NCBI GenBank assembly: GCA_013203185.1
Contig: JABMOS010000096.1
Location: forward strand, 1-37,321
Source: Fidelibacterota bacterium
GTDB taxonomy: Bacteria; Fidelibacterota; UBA8477; JABMPR01
Direction of reading: 5' to 3'
DNA: 37,321 bases
The notes beneath the pieces were generated by a model. It did not search any database and had not been told where the DNA came from. It saw nothing but the letters and a program-made list of their open reading frames with translations. A program made the position numbers and the translations under genes. This document shows positions 24,593 to 35,500 of the stretch, piece by piece; position 1 is the first letter of the stretch, and every line of letters begins with the position of its first letter.

Positions 24593-26752
24593 TTATTTCG
24601 CTTTCAGTGAGAAGGTAAAGGATGTTCCTGCATCTGGAACAGGTGCTACACTAATGCTGCCACCTAATTTTTCAACGAATTCCTTGACCAGAATTAATCC
24701 GAGACCACTACTTGGTTCACCATTGGTCCCATCACGTTTTAGCGTATTTCCCAGTGTGAAAATATTAATGTACTCTTCCTCAGGGATTCCAATTCCAGTA
24801 TCAGAGACACTCACAAAAATGTTGGAATCAGCTGTATATATGGAGAGTGTAACCTCTCCCCCAGAGTGGGTGAATTTGATGGCATTAGATATGAGGTTTC
24901 TAAAAATTGCTCCCAACATATCTGCATCAACAAGGACAACGATATCATTTCCAACCTCACTATTGAGGGATATACGCTTTTCTTTTGCCTGACTCCTGTG
25001 AATTGAAAGTTCATGATCTATAAACTCACCTAAATTTAACTCAACCATATTCACCTGCATGGCACCGGTTTGAATGCGTGACCATATCAGTAAATTCTCA
25101 AGCAGATTAAATGTACTTTTAGTTGACTCGCTCATGGTCTTGAGCAACTCAAGCACCTTTTCTCTAGAAAGGGTTGGGAATACTTCCACAGCAGTGGACA
25201 TCAATTGCATGGTGCTTCCCAAGGGGGATCGTAGATCGTGGGAAATAATGGAAAATAACTTATTTTTGGTGGCGACTAGACTCTCCAGCTCCCTGCGTTG
25301 GGCATCCACCACCAGCAACGTTTTTCTTTTGGAGAGATACATAAAAATGAGTACCAGTGTAAATACAAGAATGGAAATAATCACTGCTCCCAGGAGTACC
25401 TGGGTGGTTCTCTGTTTCTCTAATTTTATTTTTATCAACTGATTTTCGAAATTCAGCGTGTTTATCTCCTGGCGACGCGCCTCGCGCTCATGGAAGTTTT
25501 TCATCCCGGTTATTTTCACCGAAGCCAGACGATCTGCAAGCAATTGGGTTAGGGAAGTCTGAAATGATAGATATTCATATGCCGTCTCAAGATCTCCCGC
25601 CTCATAATACATCTCCGCCAGGACACCATACAATTTATTCTCCATACGTAGCTGTTGAGACTCTGTCGCCAGTTTCAATCCCGTTTTTGCTGAATCAATT
25701 CCGGCCTGTTTTTGTCCCATATCATATAATGAACGACCTATGTATTCATAAATTTGTGTTAACACAAGAACATCCTTGCCGCTTTGCTTTAGCAGTCTGG
25801 ATTGTTCAAGATATTCAATGGCTTTAGGGAAATTTTTGAGCTCATATTCGATTTTACCCAAATTTTTTAAGGTAATGGCAAGCCCATGAGAGTTGCGAGC
25901 GGAAGAATGAATTCTATTTGATCTAAGAACAAATTCTAGTGCCTTCTCATATAGTTTTTGATCGAAGTATATGTCTCCAATCTGATCCAGACAGATGGCC
26001 ACGCCGAGGCTATCTTTAACCTCCCGTTCATAGGTATACAGACTTTTATACAAATAGTCCAATGCTTCCTCGTACAACTCTAAATCTTTATAGATATTTG
26101 CCAGTGAGTACTGAATCCAGGCTTTGCCTTCATTGAAACCAATTTGAGCATAGTGTGTCTCGGCCTTGGTGATATAACTAATCGCCTGTTCATATTCACC
26201 TTGGATTCTGTGGACGTTACCCAGTAGCGAATAGCATGCCCCCATTGCCCTGTGATCGCCTGCTCGGGTGGCGGCATCAATTGCCTTGAGATAATTTTCT
26301 ATGGAAGCTGAATTGTTGCCCCTGGCACTCTCAATGGTTCCCAGCTGAATTAAAATTTTTGCTATAAGTTGATCATTATTTGACGCTTCTGCCAAACCCA
26401 GGGCGATGAATTGAACAGATCTTGATTTTTCTAAATTCCTGCGATTAAAATAAAACATCCCTTGATAATATTGCACATATGCCAGATGTGGCTTGTATCC
26501 CTGCAGCACATTTGTCAAGGAGTCAAATGTCTCCTCAACACCGGAGGAATCCATCGTGAAATTAGTTTTCAGTGCTTCCAGAATATTTTGGAGTTCATCC
26601 ACTTTGTTGATATGGGTCTGGTCTGGATCGGCTGCAAATACTGGCACCTGTCCAGCAAGTGATATGATTACTGCGACGGCATATAGAAACGACCGAGGAA
26701 TTAGAGTAGCTTTTAGTATGTTTTTTATGCTATTTGGATTCATTCCGAACAA
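24593..26752 (-). CDS. Periplasmic-TPR sensor histidine kinase
   Basis: Membrane histidine kinase of 719 residues. A signal peptide or signal anchor (about 18-40, ending VFAADP) is followed by about eight TPR units in the periplasm (about 60-430; for example GRSLYDMGQKQAG). A coiled coil and one transmembrane helix (about 448-472) lead to HisKA with H505 in IISHDLRSP and a HATPase domain (about 605-719; N box NLISNAIKF, G1 DTGIGI, G2 SSGLGL). This is the common FCB-group TPR kinase layout, with no receiver attached. The start is TTG at 26752 with AGGGGGA eight bases upstream; ATG three codons later is possible. It is last in the kinase operon, 36 bases after the 870-residue kinase, and convergent with the REC-PAS gene. 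Confidence 0.92.
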   Translation of the reverse strand: MFGMNPNSIKNILKATLIPRSFLYAVAVIISLAGQVPVFAADPDQTHINKVDELQNILEALKTNFTMDSSGVEETFDSLTNVLQGYKPHLAYVQYYQGMFYFNRRNLEKSRSVQFIALGLAEASNNDQLIAKILIQLGTIESARGNNSASIENYLKAIDAATRAGDHRAMGACYSLLGNVHRIQGEYEQAISYITKAETHYAQIGFNEGKAWIQYSLANIYKDLELYEEALDYLYKSLYTYEREVKDSLGVAICLDQIGDIYFDQKLYEKALEFVLRSNRIHSSARNSHGLAITLKNLGKIEYELKNFPKAIEYLEQSRLLKQSGKDVLVLTQIYEYIGRSLYDMGQKQAGIDSAKTGLKLATESQQLRMENKLYGVLAEMYYEAGDLETAYEYLSFQTSLTQLLADRLASVKITGMKNFHEREARRQEINTLNFENQLIKIKLEKQRTTQVLLGAVIISILVFTLVLIFMYLSKRKTLLVVDAQRRELESLVATKNKLFSIISHDLRSPLGSTMQLMSTAVEVFPTLSREKVLELLKTMSESTKSTFNLLENLLIWSRIQTGAMQVNMVELNLGEFIDHELSIHRSQAKEKRISLNSEVGNDIVVLVDADMLGAIFRNLISNAIKFTHSGGEVTLSIYTADSNIFVSVSDTGIGIPEEEYINIFTLGNTLKRDGTNGEPSSGLGLILVKEFVEKLGGSISVAPVPDAGTSFTFSLKAK

Positions 26753-26788
26753 CTAATTAATCCCCCTATTAACCATCCTACGATGGTA

Positions 26789-29401
26789 TCAGCTCGCTTT
26801 CACTTCTTGTGGCAGATGCAACCGAAAACGATTCCCAGTGGGGGCATTTGCCTCAACCCAGACCTTGGCGCCGTGTGCCTGGGCAATACGTTGTACAATG
26901 GCAAGCCCCAATCCCCTTCCAACTTTCTTTTCCTTGGCGAGTTGGATATTGCGTTCAAAGACAAGAGCCTGTTCCTGCTCAGAAATTGTCTCGCCAAAAT
27001 CATCGACGCTAATCTGCACACCATCCTCTTCCCAGGCTTGAACGATTATTCTCTTACCCATACTGGCGTATTTGATGGCATTACTAATGTAATTTTTAAA
27101 GATTTCACTCAAAATGGGATTTGCATGGATCTGAATATGATCTGGACATGTCAATTCAATGGTCATTTTTGCCTCCTTAAGGAGGGCCGGGAACTCGTCG
27201 AGGGTGTCCCTCAACATATGATGGAGGTTTATGTCTTCAAGCGGGATGGTTTCACCTGCAACTGTCTGGCTTAGCAAGGTTGTATTGTCCAGAACCTTGA
27301 GTAGTCGAGTACTCCCTATATGAATATGCTCAATCAAAGTATCATCAGGGAATTGCGCCCGGGCTAACTCTGAGAAATTGTAAATACTCCCTATGGGATT
27401 TCTCAGATCATGGGTAATGATATCCAGCAACAGCTCTTTTAGTCGCTCTGAAACAGCAAGTTTATCATCGGCCTGTTTTGCCATGATGGAGTTGGCAATC
27501 TGAGAGGAGACAAATTCAAGTAGAGATACATGACTCTCATTAAAATGGTTTTCGTCGGTATAACTTTGAACCACAATGGCACCGATACAATTATCACCAA
27601 TTATCATAGGCGTACCCAACCAGATTTTGGATGGCGTCCCAGTTAGAACGATATCACCGTCTTTGTCCATTCTGACCATGTCCTCGCCGTTGGCAAGTAA
27701 GGATTTTTTGGTGTTCAGTATGTATTCAGTCATACCCTTCCCAAAATCTACGATTCCAGGATGATCATCATGCTCATCGATATAGAAGGGAAAGGACAAC
27801 TTACTGCGCTCTGAATCAAGGACAGCGATATAGAAATTTTTGGTATCCAACACATCACTTAGATATGAGTGTATGCTTTGACAAAGGTCTTCAAGAGATT
27901 TTGAGAATTGTCCAGCACTTGCTATCTGGAACAGGACCGATTGCAAGTGATATTCTCTATTCAGATTCTCTTCAGCAATTTTCCGGTCATTCACATTTAG
28001 AGAATACTCAATAATCTGGGTGACTTCGCCTGCATTATCAAATATGGGAAAACTATGAACCTCAAAATGGTTGGGCACCCCATCAGGACCGGGATGAATA
28101 TGTTCCACAACAGCTGGTTGCTTCGTATCCCGGGTTAATACCAGCGGACAGGGGTGTTCTACAGAGTCACAGGGCAAATCACGACCATGGCTCAGTGCAT
28201 AACAGCTCGTAGCTGATTTATATTGAGAGTTAAGGGCAGCCGGATTGGCAAGTACGATGGAATAATCATTGGCATCAATCACCAGGAAGGGATGCTGCAA
28301 TGAACCAATGACATCCTCCAAAAACTTAGATTGTTTTTCAAATTCAAGCCTGGTTTTTACTATATCAGTAATATCCCGTGAGATTCCAACGGTACCGAAT
28401 ATCTCACCACTGGGGTCTTTCAAGGGCCACTTTATGGCTGAGATCCACCGATCTTCCTTACCATCTATGTAATGTTCCTCGCTACCAATTAGAGGCTCCC
28501 CAGTTTTTAGCACGCTTTGCTCATCTTCAAATGCCTGTTGTGCCTGTTCTTTTGTGAAAAAATCAAAATCCGATTTTCCAATAGCCTCCTCGGGGTCCCT
28601 GAGATTTAAAAATTTTGACTGTGATTTATTTATTCTGATAAAGCGGCTGTCAAGATCCTTGAAATAGATATGATCAGGTGTGTTGTCTATCAAACCATTG
28701 AGGAGTATTCTCTCCCTGATCAGTTCTTGCATGACCGCCTTGTTGTGTTTATTCCCTCGATACATTGAGTAGTACAAAAGCAAAAGAGCCAGCGGAAGGA
28801 TGCCCAGACTAATTATCCATATGCCCCAATATTGGGCTCGCAATGCGGAATCAATCTCGTGATCCAGGGCAGTTTTTGACCGGTGCACCCCAATCATCCA
28901 ATTTTTTCCAGGAACTGGTGAAAAAGCAGCAATCTGTAGCTCACCTGTGCTGGATACATAATGTCCAACATAGTCTTTAGGCGCTTGAACCAGAGCACCC
29001 AACGTGGATGTTTTAAAATGTTCTGAATCTACCAGTCGATTACCAGCAATATTATCACCCACTGTCTGAGGTTGGGCACTGTGAAAGAGAAGCTGGGATG
29101 AATCATTTATTACACAGATATACTCATCCCAGGGAAGATTCGGGGTGGCCTGCCAGGATCGATTCATCTCATCAAGCAAAGTTGAATCTGAGAATGAATG
29201 CCTCTCTGAGGATATGGAAGCTAAAGAAATTGCCTTCGCCTGGTAAAAGCTGGCCATTTGAGTTTCAATTTTATTGGATGTCACCTCCAGCATACTCACC
29301 CCCAGCAATAAACTTCCTATGGATGCTGAAAGGCCAAGCACAACGGCGAAGAGTGCGATGATAAGACTCTTTTTCTCGATTCTAGAAGAATTATTTAGCA
29401 T
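26789..29401 (-). CDS. Cache-PAS-PAS-GAF sensor histidine kinase
   Basis: An 870-residue membrane kinase. TM1 (about 14-36) and TM2 (191-213) flank a Cache-like periplasmic domain (YICVINDSSQLLFHS; NWMIGVHR). Two PAS domains follow (about 235-355 and 365-480), then GAF (about 490-645), HisKA with H664 in IITHDLRNP, and HATPase (about 760-870; N box NYISNAIKY, G2 GRGLGL). The second PAS has an unusual Cys/His cluster (C400, H405, C411, H416, C418) that could bind metal or a cofactor. The G1 box reads DDFGETI rather than DxGxGI, so ATP turnover may be altered. The ATG has GAGGA upstream. It has no receiver of its own; the lone receiver gene starts 42 bases upstream in the operon. Confidence 0.92.
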   Translation of the reverse strand: MLNNSSRIEKKSLIIALFAVVLGLSASIGSLLLGVSMLEVTSNKIETQMASFYQAKAISLASISSERHSFSDSTLLDEMNRSWQATPNLPWDEYICVINDSSQLLFHSAQPQTVGDNIAGNRLVDSEHFKTSTLGALVQAPKDYVGHYVSSTGELQIAAFSPVPGKNWMIGVHRSKTALDHEIDSALRAQYWGIWIISLGILPLALLLLYYSMYRGNKHNKAVMQELIRERILLNGLIDNTPDHIYFKDLDSRFIRINKSQSKFLNLRDPEEAIGKSDFDFFTKEQAQQAFEDEQSVLKTGEPLIGSEEHYIDGKEDRWISAIKWPLKDPSGEIFGTVGISRDITDIVKTRLEFEKQSKFLEDVIGSLQHPFLVIDANDYSIVLANPAALNSQYKSATSCYALSHGRDLPCDSVEHPCPLVLTRDTKQPAVVEHIHPGPDGVPNHFEVHSFPIFDNAGEVTQIIEYSLNVNDRKIAEENLNREYHLQSVLFQIASAGQFSKSLEDLCQSIHSYLSDVLDTKNFYIAVLDSERSKLSFPFYIDEHDDHPGIVDFGKGMTEYILNTKKSLLANGEDMVRMDKDGDIVLTGTPSKIWLGTPMIIGDNCIGAIVVQSYTDENHFNESHVSLLEFVSSQIANSIMAKQADDKLAVSERLKELLLDIITHDLRNPIGSIYNFSELARAQFPDDTLIEHIHIGSTRLLKVLDNTTLLSQTVAGETIPLEDINLHHMLRDTLDEFPALLKEAKMTIELTCPDHIQIHANPILSEIFKNYISNAIKYASMGKRIIVQAWEEDGVQISVDDFGETISEQEQALVFERNIQLAKEKKVGRGLGLAIVQRIAQAHGAKVWVEANAPTGNRFRLHLPQEVKAS

Positions 29402-29443
29402 GAGATTCCTCGAGAACCCTCATAAGTATATTTGCCATTTTGC

Positions 29444-29827
29444 CTAGCATCCAAGTGCCTTGATATGTTTTTCCAGCGAATCAATCAATACACCGCTCAT
29501 GATGGGCTTGGTAAAAAATTCAGCAGCACCTGCCTCCATGGCCTCTATCCGATTCTGAGGGAAAGCATGGGCAGTGAGTGCAATGCAAGTTGGTTTCTCA
29601 GGATATTTTTCACCCATGAATTTCATTAAATCAATACCATTCTCTCCACCAGGTAATGATATGTCAATGATAGCCACACAAAACTTGAAATTGACCAGGG
29701 CTTTTTTTGCTTCTGCAACCGTGGAGACAATTTCAAGATCATAATGGTCTTCAAGAATAATAGTATAGTATTGCTGTGATGATATGTCATCCTCAACAAT
29801 GAGTAGTCTGTGTTTCTGTTTATCCAC
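29444..29827 (-). CDS. Single-domain response regulator within the kinase operon
   Basis: A 127-residue stand-alone receiver. Acidic residues are in LLIVEDD, phospho-acceptor D55 is in AIIDISLPG, the Thr/Ala segment is IALTAHAF, and the invariant lysine is in FFTKPI. The sequence resembles receivers of hybrid kinases more than transcription factor receivers. Start is GTG at 29827 with AGGGG eight bases upstream, overlapping the stop of the 896-residue kinase by eight bases. It is therefore translationally coupled to that kinase. It is the natural phosphate acceptor or shuttle between the kinases of this operon, since it has no effector domain. Confidence 0.93.
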   Translation of the reverse strand: MDKQKHRLLIVEDDISSQQYYTIILEDHYDLEIVSTVAEAKKALVNFKFCVAIIDISLPGGENGIDLMKFMGEKYPEKPTCIALTAHAFPQNRIEAMEAGAAEFFTKPIMSGVLIDSLEKHIKALGC

Positions 29828-32510
29828 GATCGTTGCCCCTATATTTTGGGAAGGTGAGTGTAAAGGTAGTACCTACGTTTTTCTGAGTTTCCATTTCAAG
29901 TTCCACATCATTCAAATCGAGAAACTGCCTGGTGAGCGCCAATCCTAAACCAACGCCCTGGTATTCTTTGGTAAACCCTTCACTTTCCTGGGTATAGGGT
30001 TCAAAAACACGGTGCTTGTAGGTTTCTGCAATTCCGATACCCGAATCGCTGATTGAAAGGCAAGCCTGATCATCTTCCATTGCCAGTGTTAATTTGATGC
30101 CACCTGTGTTTGTGTATTTGATGGCGTTGTCAATCAAATTACCAATAGCAGAATTAATACAATTTCTATCTACAAATACTTCGGAGAGATGCCCTGAATC
30201 GATGAGTTCCAGCGAAAGGCTCTTTTTTTCTGCCAGAACCCTGAAATTATTGGCGATAATGGCTGTCGTCTGACTCAAATTTATAACTTCTTTGTGGACA
30301 GAAATAGTACCAGATTTGAGCATGGACATATTGAGAATGGAGTCCACAGTGTGCATCAAGCGCTCACTGGAATCAGTGATATAATCAAAAATAACCCTGT
30401 CTTTTTCCTGAATATCAGCTGAATATCTTTGTTTAAATAAATCTGAAAAACCCAGAATACTGTTCAGAGGTGTCCGTATCTCATGGGAAATATTGGCAAT
30501 GAACTGATCCTTAACTTCATTTGCTTTTTTGGCTTCCAGTAGGGCTTCTGCCTTTTCTATTTCTATTTGCTTACGACCTGTAATATCCTGAATAGCTCCA
30601 AAAAGTCGAATCGTCTTCCCATCTTCCACCTCCACCTCTCCCAGGGTTCTCACCCATAAAGATTCACCGCTGGCATTGATAAAAGGGATCTCCACATCGT
30701 AGGGCTTGTGCTCCTTAATAGCGCGATCTACACATTCTTGGATGATGGCTCGCGCTTCAGGAGGATAGAATTTTGTGCCATCTTCAACGGAAGGGGTTGG
30801 ACCCTCTGGGTCTAGACCATAAATAAGAAATGTCCCCCTTGTCCATCGGGGCTCTCCTGTGACTAGATTTATTTCAAACCCACCAATCTTAGTTAATTGG
30901 GCAGAAGTCGTGATTAACGCTTCCTTGCTGCGCAGCTCAGCTTGTGTTTGCTCCTGCTCAGTGATATCCATTCCCAGGCCAACCAAACAAGGTGCTCCAT
31001 TTACTATGATTTTTTTACCAGTGAATTGGTAGGGTATGCCTTGACCGTCTTTGGCTATAAACCGACCCTTAACTTGAACGTCACCATGGGTGAACACCTT
31101 CTTAATAGCTGAAGCAATCACCTGCTTGTCTGATCCTTCAAACAAATCCACCGGGCTGATTTGTCCCATCTCCTCTGCGGAACGACCTGTAACCCTTTCA
31201 AAATTTGTATTCCAGCGTAAAAACTTTCCTTCCTCACTAATAAGATAAAATACGCCAGGGAGGCCACTAACCAGGGAGTCGGAGAACAGCTTTTCTGCCA
31301 TTACAACTTTCTCAGCCTGTTTTCGCATAGTGACATCTACAGCCATGCTCAGGAGCGTTCGCTTACCCTGGGGGTTGATCCCCAATGGTGTGGTCTTAAA
31401 ATCCCAAATTCGTATGGTTCCATCTTTGGCAGTCACGGACCATTCGCCATTATTAGTGGTATCGTCGATCTCAAAGAGCTCATCGATATACTTTTTCTCC
31501 AAACCACTTGCAGAGCCATATGCCTGTTTGGTCCAATCCTGGAGGGTAGGAATTTCTTGAAGTGTATACCCAGAGGAATCCGTCCACCCTTTACTTAATT
31601 GGAGCACATTATCGTCTTCATCATGGATCATAATCGGGATAGGAGAGCCTGTGACTGCACGTCTAAACTGTTCTTCACTGTGCCTCAGCGCTTGTTCTAC
31701 TCTGGTTCGCTCTGATATATCCTGGAATACGCAGTAGGTTTGCTTTACAGAACCGTCTTGATTATACCCTATATTTCCGTTCAAATTGATATCAATATAA
31801 TGGCCGTCGTGATGTCGGATTTTAAAGTGGACATCATCGACTCTACCGCACTTTTTAAAGTTCGGAAAATTCTCATTAAATGTAGCCACAAACTCGGGAT
31901 GCAGGAATTCTCCAAAATTCAGGCCCAGCACCTCCTCTCGGCTATACCCGAGCAAGTCTAGCCAGGTTTGGTTCAAATCGACAAAGTTGCCTTCGGGATC
32001 TAAGGAATGATAGGGCAGTGGGGAATTCTCATAAAGTGCACGGAACTTCTGCTCGCTATAGTGTAACACCTCTGTTCTTTCTTCTACAAGGTCCTCAAGC
32101 TCACTTTTTTCCTGACGCAACCTATCTTCGGCAATCTTGATACGTAACATGACTTTGATTTGTGCAACCAACTCGTTTTCATTAATGGGTTTATTCAGAA
32201 ACGCATCTGCCCCTATCTCAAAGCCTTTGACACGAGCATCACTACTGGTGAGAATGGCCGTGAGCAGGATTATGGGAATGATACTTAATCCAGGTTCAGC
32301 CTTCAATAAGCGGCAAACTTCATAACCATCCAAACTAGGCATGATAATATCCAACAAAATGACATCAGGGCTTTCCAGCCGAGCTAATTCAATACCTTCC
32401 ATGCCTGAGAGTGCTGTTACAATTTGCATCTCAGGCATGAGTTTTTTGCAAATTGCCCTAACAACTATGAGATTGTCAGGCTTATCATCTATTACGAGAA
32501 TCTTAGGCAT
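29820..32510 (-). CDS. REC-PASx4 histidine kinase (soluble)
   Basis: An 896-residue cytoplasmic kinase with no membrane segment. It has an N-terminal receiver (about 1-118; D54 in VILLDIIMP, K in LNKPI) and a coiled-coil linker (ELEDLVEERTEVL). Four PAS domains follow (about 150-270, 280-395, 405-520 and 530-645; each ends in a DIT/DIS-type PAC tail). Next are HisKA with H676 in NISHEIRTP, and HATPase (about 780-890; N box NLIDNAIKY, DSGIGI, GVGLGL). The ATG at 32510 has GGGGAGG six bases upstream; the GTG at 32525 lies within that site and is less likely. An N-terminal receiver suggests it is itself controlled by an upstream kinase such as the 1113-residue hybrid. Confidence 0.93.
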   Translation of the reverse strand: MPKILVIDDKPDNLIVVRAICKKLMPEMQIVTALSGMEGIELARLESPDVILLDIIMPSLDGYEVCRLLKAEPGLSIIPIILLTAILTSSDARVKGFEIGADAFLNKPINENELVAQIKVMLRIKIAEDRLRQEKSELEDLVEERTEVLHYSEQKFRALYENSPLPYHSLDPEGNFVDLNQTWLDLLGYSREEVLGLNFGEFLHPEFVATFNENFPNFKKCGRVDDVHFKIRHHDGHYIDINLNGNIGYNQDGSVKQTYCVFQDISERTRVEQALRHSEEQFRRAVTGSPIPIMIHDEDDNVLQLSKGWTDSSGYTLQEIPTLQDWTKQAYGSASGLEKKYIDELFEIDDTTNNGEWSVTAKDGTIRIWDFKTTPLGINPQGKRTLLSMAVDVTMRKQAEKVVMAEKLFSDSLVSGLPGVFYLISEEGKFLRWNTNFERVTGRSAEEMGQISPVDLFEGSDKQVIASAIKKVFTHGDVQVKGRFIAKDGQGIPYQFTGKKIIVNGAPCLVGLGMDITEQEQTQAELRSKEALITTSAQLTKIGGFEINLVTGEPRWTRGTFLIYGLDPEGPTPSVEDGTKFYPPEARAIIQECVDRAIKEHKPYDVEIPFINASGESLWVRTLGEVEVEDGKTIRLFGAIQDITGRKQIEIEKAEALLEAKKANEVKDQFIANISHEIRTPLNSILGFSDLFKQRYSADIQEKDRVIFDYITDSSERLMHTVDSILNMSMLKSGTISVHKEVINLSQTTAIIANNFRVLAEKKSLSLELIDSGHLSEVFVDRNCINSAIGNLIDNAIKYTNTGGIKLTLAMEDDQACLSISDSGIGIAETYKHRVFEPYTQESEGFTKEYQGVGLGLALTRQFLDLNDVELEMETQKNVGTTFTLTFPKYRGNDRG

Positions 32511-32552
32511 TATTTGCCTCCCCACAACTTAGGTACGTGGCTGATTTTATCA

Positions 32553-35500
32553 CTACATCAACCATTTATTTAGCTTTGCTTTTAATTTATCCTGATCAAT
32601 TGGTTTGGATAAACTGTCATCACACCCCGCTGCCAACATTTTCTCTCTATCTCCCTTCATGGCCTTCCCTGAAACAGCAATGATAGGGATATCCCTCAAT
32701 TGTATATCCGCCTTTGCCCTTTTAGCAATCGTATAACCATCAAGTTGTGGCAGCATTATATCTAACAGGACGAGATTCGGTTTCTTAGATTGAATCATTT
32801 CCCACCCTTTTTCTCCATCCATGGCCTCTAAAAGGTGGTATTGATCCTTGAGTACCGCTTTTAAGGATGTCAAACTATCCTGATTATCCTCAATGATGAG
32901 TATTGTGGCTTTTGGATTTTGCTTTGACATGTTGACCTGACTAGTATCCCTGCCAGTTGCCGTCTGTCCTGTTGCCCTACCTTGCTCCTCCAGGTGGAGC
33001 ATACGTCCAATTCCATCTATCAAATCCTGTTTGTTTACATCACCTTTTTGAATCATTTGCTGGATATTGTTGTAGTGCAGGGATTTAATTTCAGCACTAC
33101 TGAGATTTTTTGAGCTCAAGACAAGAATGGGTATATGTGCAGAAGTTTGATTTTCCCGTACTGTCTTCAAGACCTCAAATCCGTCAATTCCAGGCAACAT
33201 CAAATCCAGAATGATCCCATCTGGTAGCGTATTTTCAAGATAATCTAAAGCTATCCTACCATCACGGGCTACATCAATGGTATAACCAATAGGCTCCAAG
33301 ATGGATCTGAGCTGGATAATGGCCGGTTCCTGGTCCTCAACAACCAATAACCTGATTTGATCTTTCCCAAGCCTCAATTTTCGTAGGGGGCTTACTGAAG
33401 ATGTCAGGGAGGGCAATGGTTCCATATCAATCAAATGTGAAGCGCGGTTGGGGATGGTAAGCATAAATGTACACCCCGCTCCCAATTCACTGACTACAGT
33501 GAGTTCACCGCCTAATAACTGCGCAGAGCGGTGTGCAATTGCCAATCCCAGGCCCGTCCCCTCATATTGACGACTTGTGGTGCCGTCTACCTGTCTGAAT
33601 TCTTCAAAAATCAGTGGCAGGGCTTCCTGGGAAATCCCTATCCCAGTATCTTGAACAGCGATTGATATTTCACTTTTGGATTGCTCAACGAGAATAGTGA
33701 CTGACCCGTTCTTGGTAAACTTGATGGCATTGCCAAACAGGTTCTGCAGAATACGGTGAACCAGGGTTTCATCGCTGATAATCTCTAAGGACCTATCAGC
33801 GCCATTTACTTCAATGGTATTTTCATTTTCATTGGCCAGGGGTCGCAGACCATCTACCAAATCATTAATGAGAGCTCCCAGAGAAAATTGGCTGGGTAAA
33901 ATTTCCATCTGACCTGCTTCAATCTTGGAGAGATCTAAAATATCATTAATCAGTTTTAACAATTGCCTGCCATTTCGAGCAATAATTTTCAGATAACTCG
34001 ATTCATCCTCAGTCAATCTTTCGTCAGTTTGATCTACCAGAACGTTTGAGAGCGCTAAAATTGAATTAAGTGGGGTTCTTAGCTCATGGCTCATATTGGA
34101 CAAAAACTCACTTTTTAGACGATTGGCTTCCTCCACCTCAGCACGTTGCATATCCAACTCAACATTTTGATTCTGGAGTTCATCTGATGTGCTTTGCAGC
34201 TCTTCTGATTGTTGCTGCAATTCTTCAGCTTGGGCCTCTAATCGCTGGTTGATAGTGGATAGATTTTCTGCCATTACCTGGGTGCGCAAGTTAGCCAGTA
34301 AATTAGCATAGCTAAGATTGATACCCATCCAGGTTTGCTTGAGAATATCAGGACAGGTTTCACTAAACTTGTGCATGTTTACCAGGGATATAATGGCAAC
34401 CGTTATATCATCTACGATGACTGGGATATTTATGATTTCCCTGGGGATTGCTACACCTGATGTGGTTGGAAAGCTAAAAATGGTATCTTCAGGGATATCC
34501 CGTAGATGTACAATTCTCTTCTGGGAGATAGCGACTCCAAATTCACCCTCAGGATGTTTTGCGTTAAAAGGGGTCATTAAATCTGGATTGCTCCCGATAG
34601 ATGTAAAATGCTCATATTCTGAGTTTAATTCATTCAGAATGTAAAAGCTACTCATGTTGGCTTCAGTAACTTCCATTAATTGTTTTAATAGCTCAGTGCA
34701 GAAGTCCTCCATATTAGAGGGAGCAATAATAGTCTCAGAGATATGCAAGACGGCTTCTTGGACAACGGCCCTGTTCTGAATAGAACTGTTCATATTATTT
34801 ATGGCTTCTGAGAGCGAGCCCAATTCATCGCGAGAAAATACTTCTATTCGATTGGTATAATCACCTCCAGCTATTTTGGTGGAGGTCTTTGCCATTGCAA
34901 TAATCGGTTTTGAAATCGTCTTGCCCAGATAGGTGGCAACGAAATAAACCATGATTGTAGAGAGGACAAAGAGGTAGATGAAATTCACCAACAGCTGTCG
35001 AACTGGTGCATTTAACTCGTACATATCTTGTTTGCAGACAAAACCCCATCCAGTTTCAGGAATATGGGTATAGGCAGCCAATATGGGCTCATCACGGTAA
35101 TCTGTTGTCACGGCGATTCCCGTTTCACCCCGGGCAGCGCTCACTGCAGGCTCAGCATGTATTTGAAGATTCAGGGGTGCGTTTTCTGCCCAGCGCAATT
35201 CATTTAAGGCGATGACCTCATTGTTTACAATAAGGGTTTCACCTGTTTCCCCCAAACCAGATCGGTCCAGCAACATTTTATATAAGGTATTTTTTAGGTT
35301 AATCCGTGCCATGAGCACACAAGTGATATGTTCACCGTTGTGGGATTCACAAAAGATGGGCATTGAATAGACCATGGATGGCCCGCCAGCGATAGTCGAG
35401 TAATGAATGTCCCTTATGGTGAGTGCTCTTGATTCTATTGCGGATAAGAGACTTGCGTCCTTTGACATATCCTCGCCTTCATGGTGGACATCTGAGGAAA

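Noticed and set aside
24561-24992. 143-residue plus-strand open frame with a GGGGGG leader
   Set aside because: Antisense to the HATPase domain of the TPR kinase; composition is that of a shadow frame.
26783-27274. 163-residue plus-strand open frame
   Set aside because: Antisense to the HATPase domain of the 870-residue kinase; a shadow frame.
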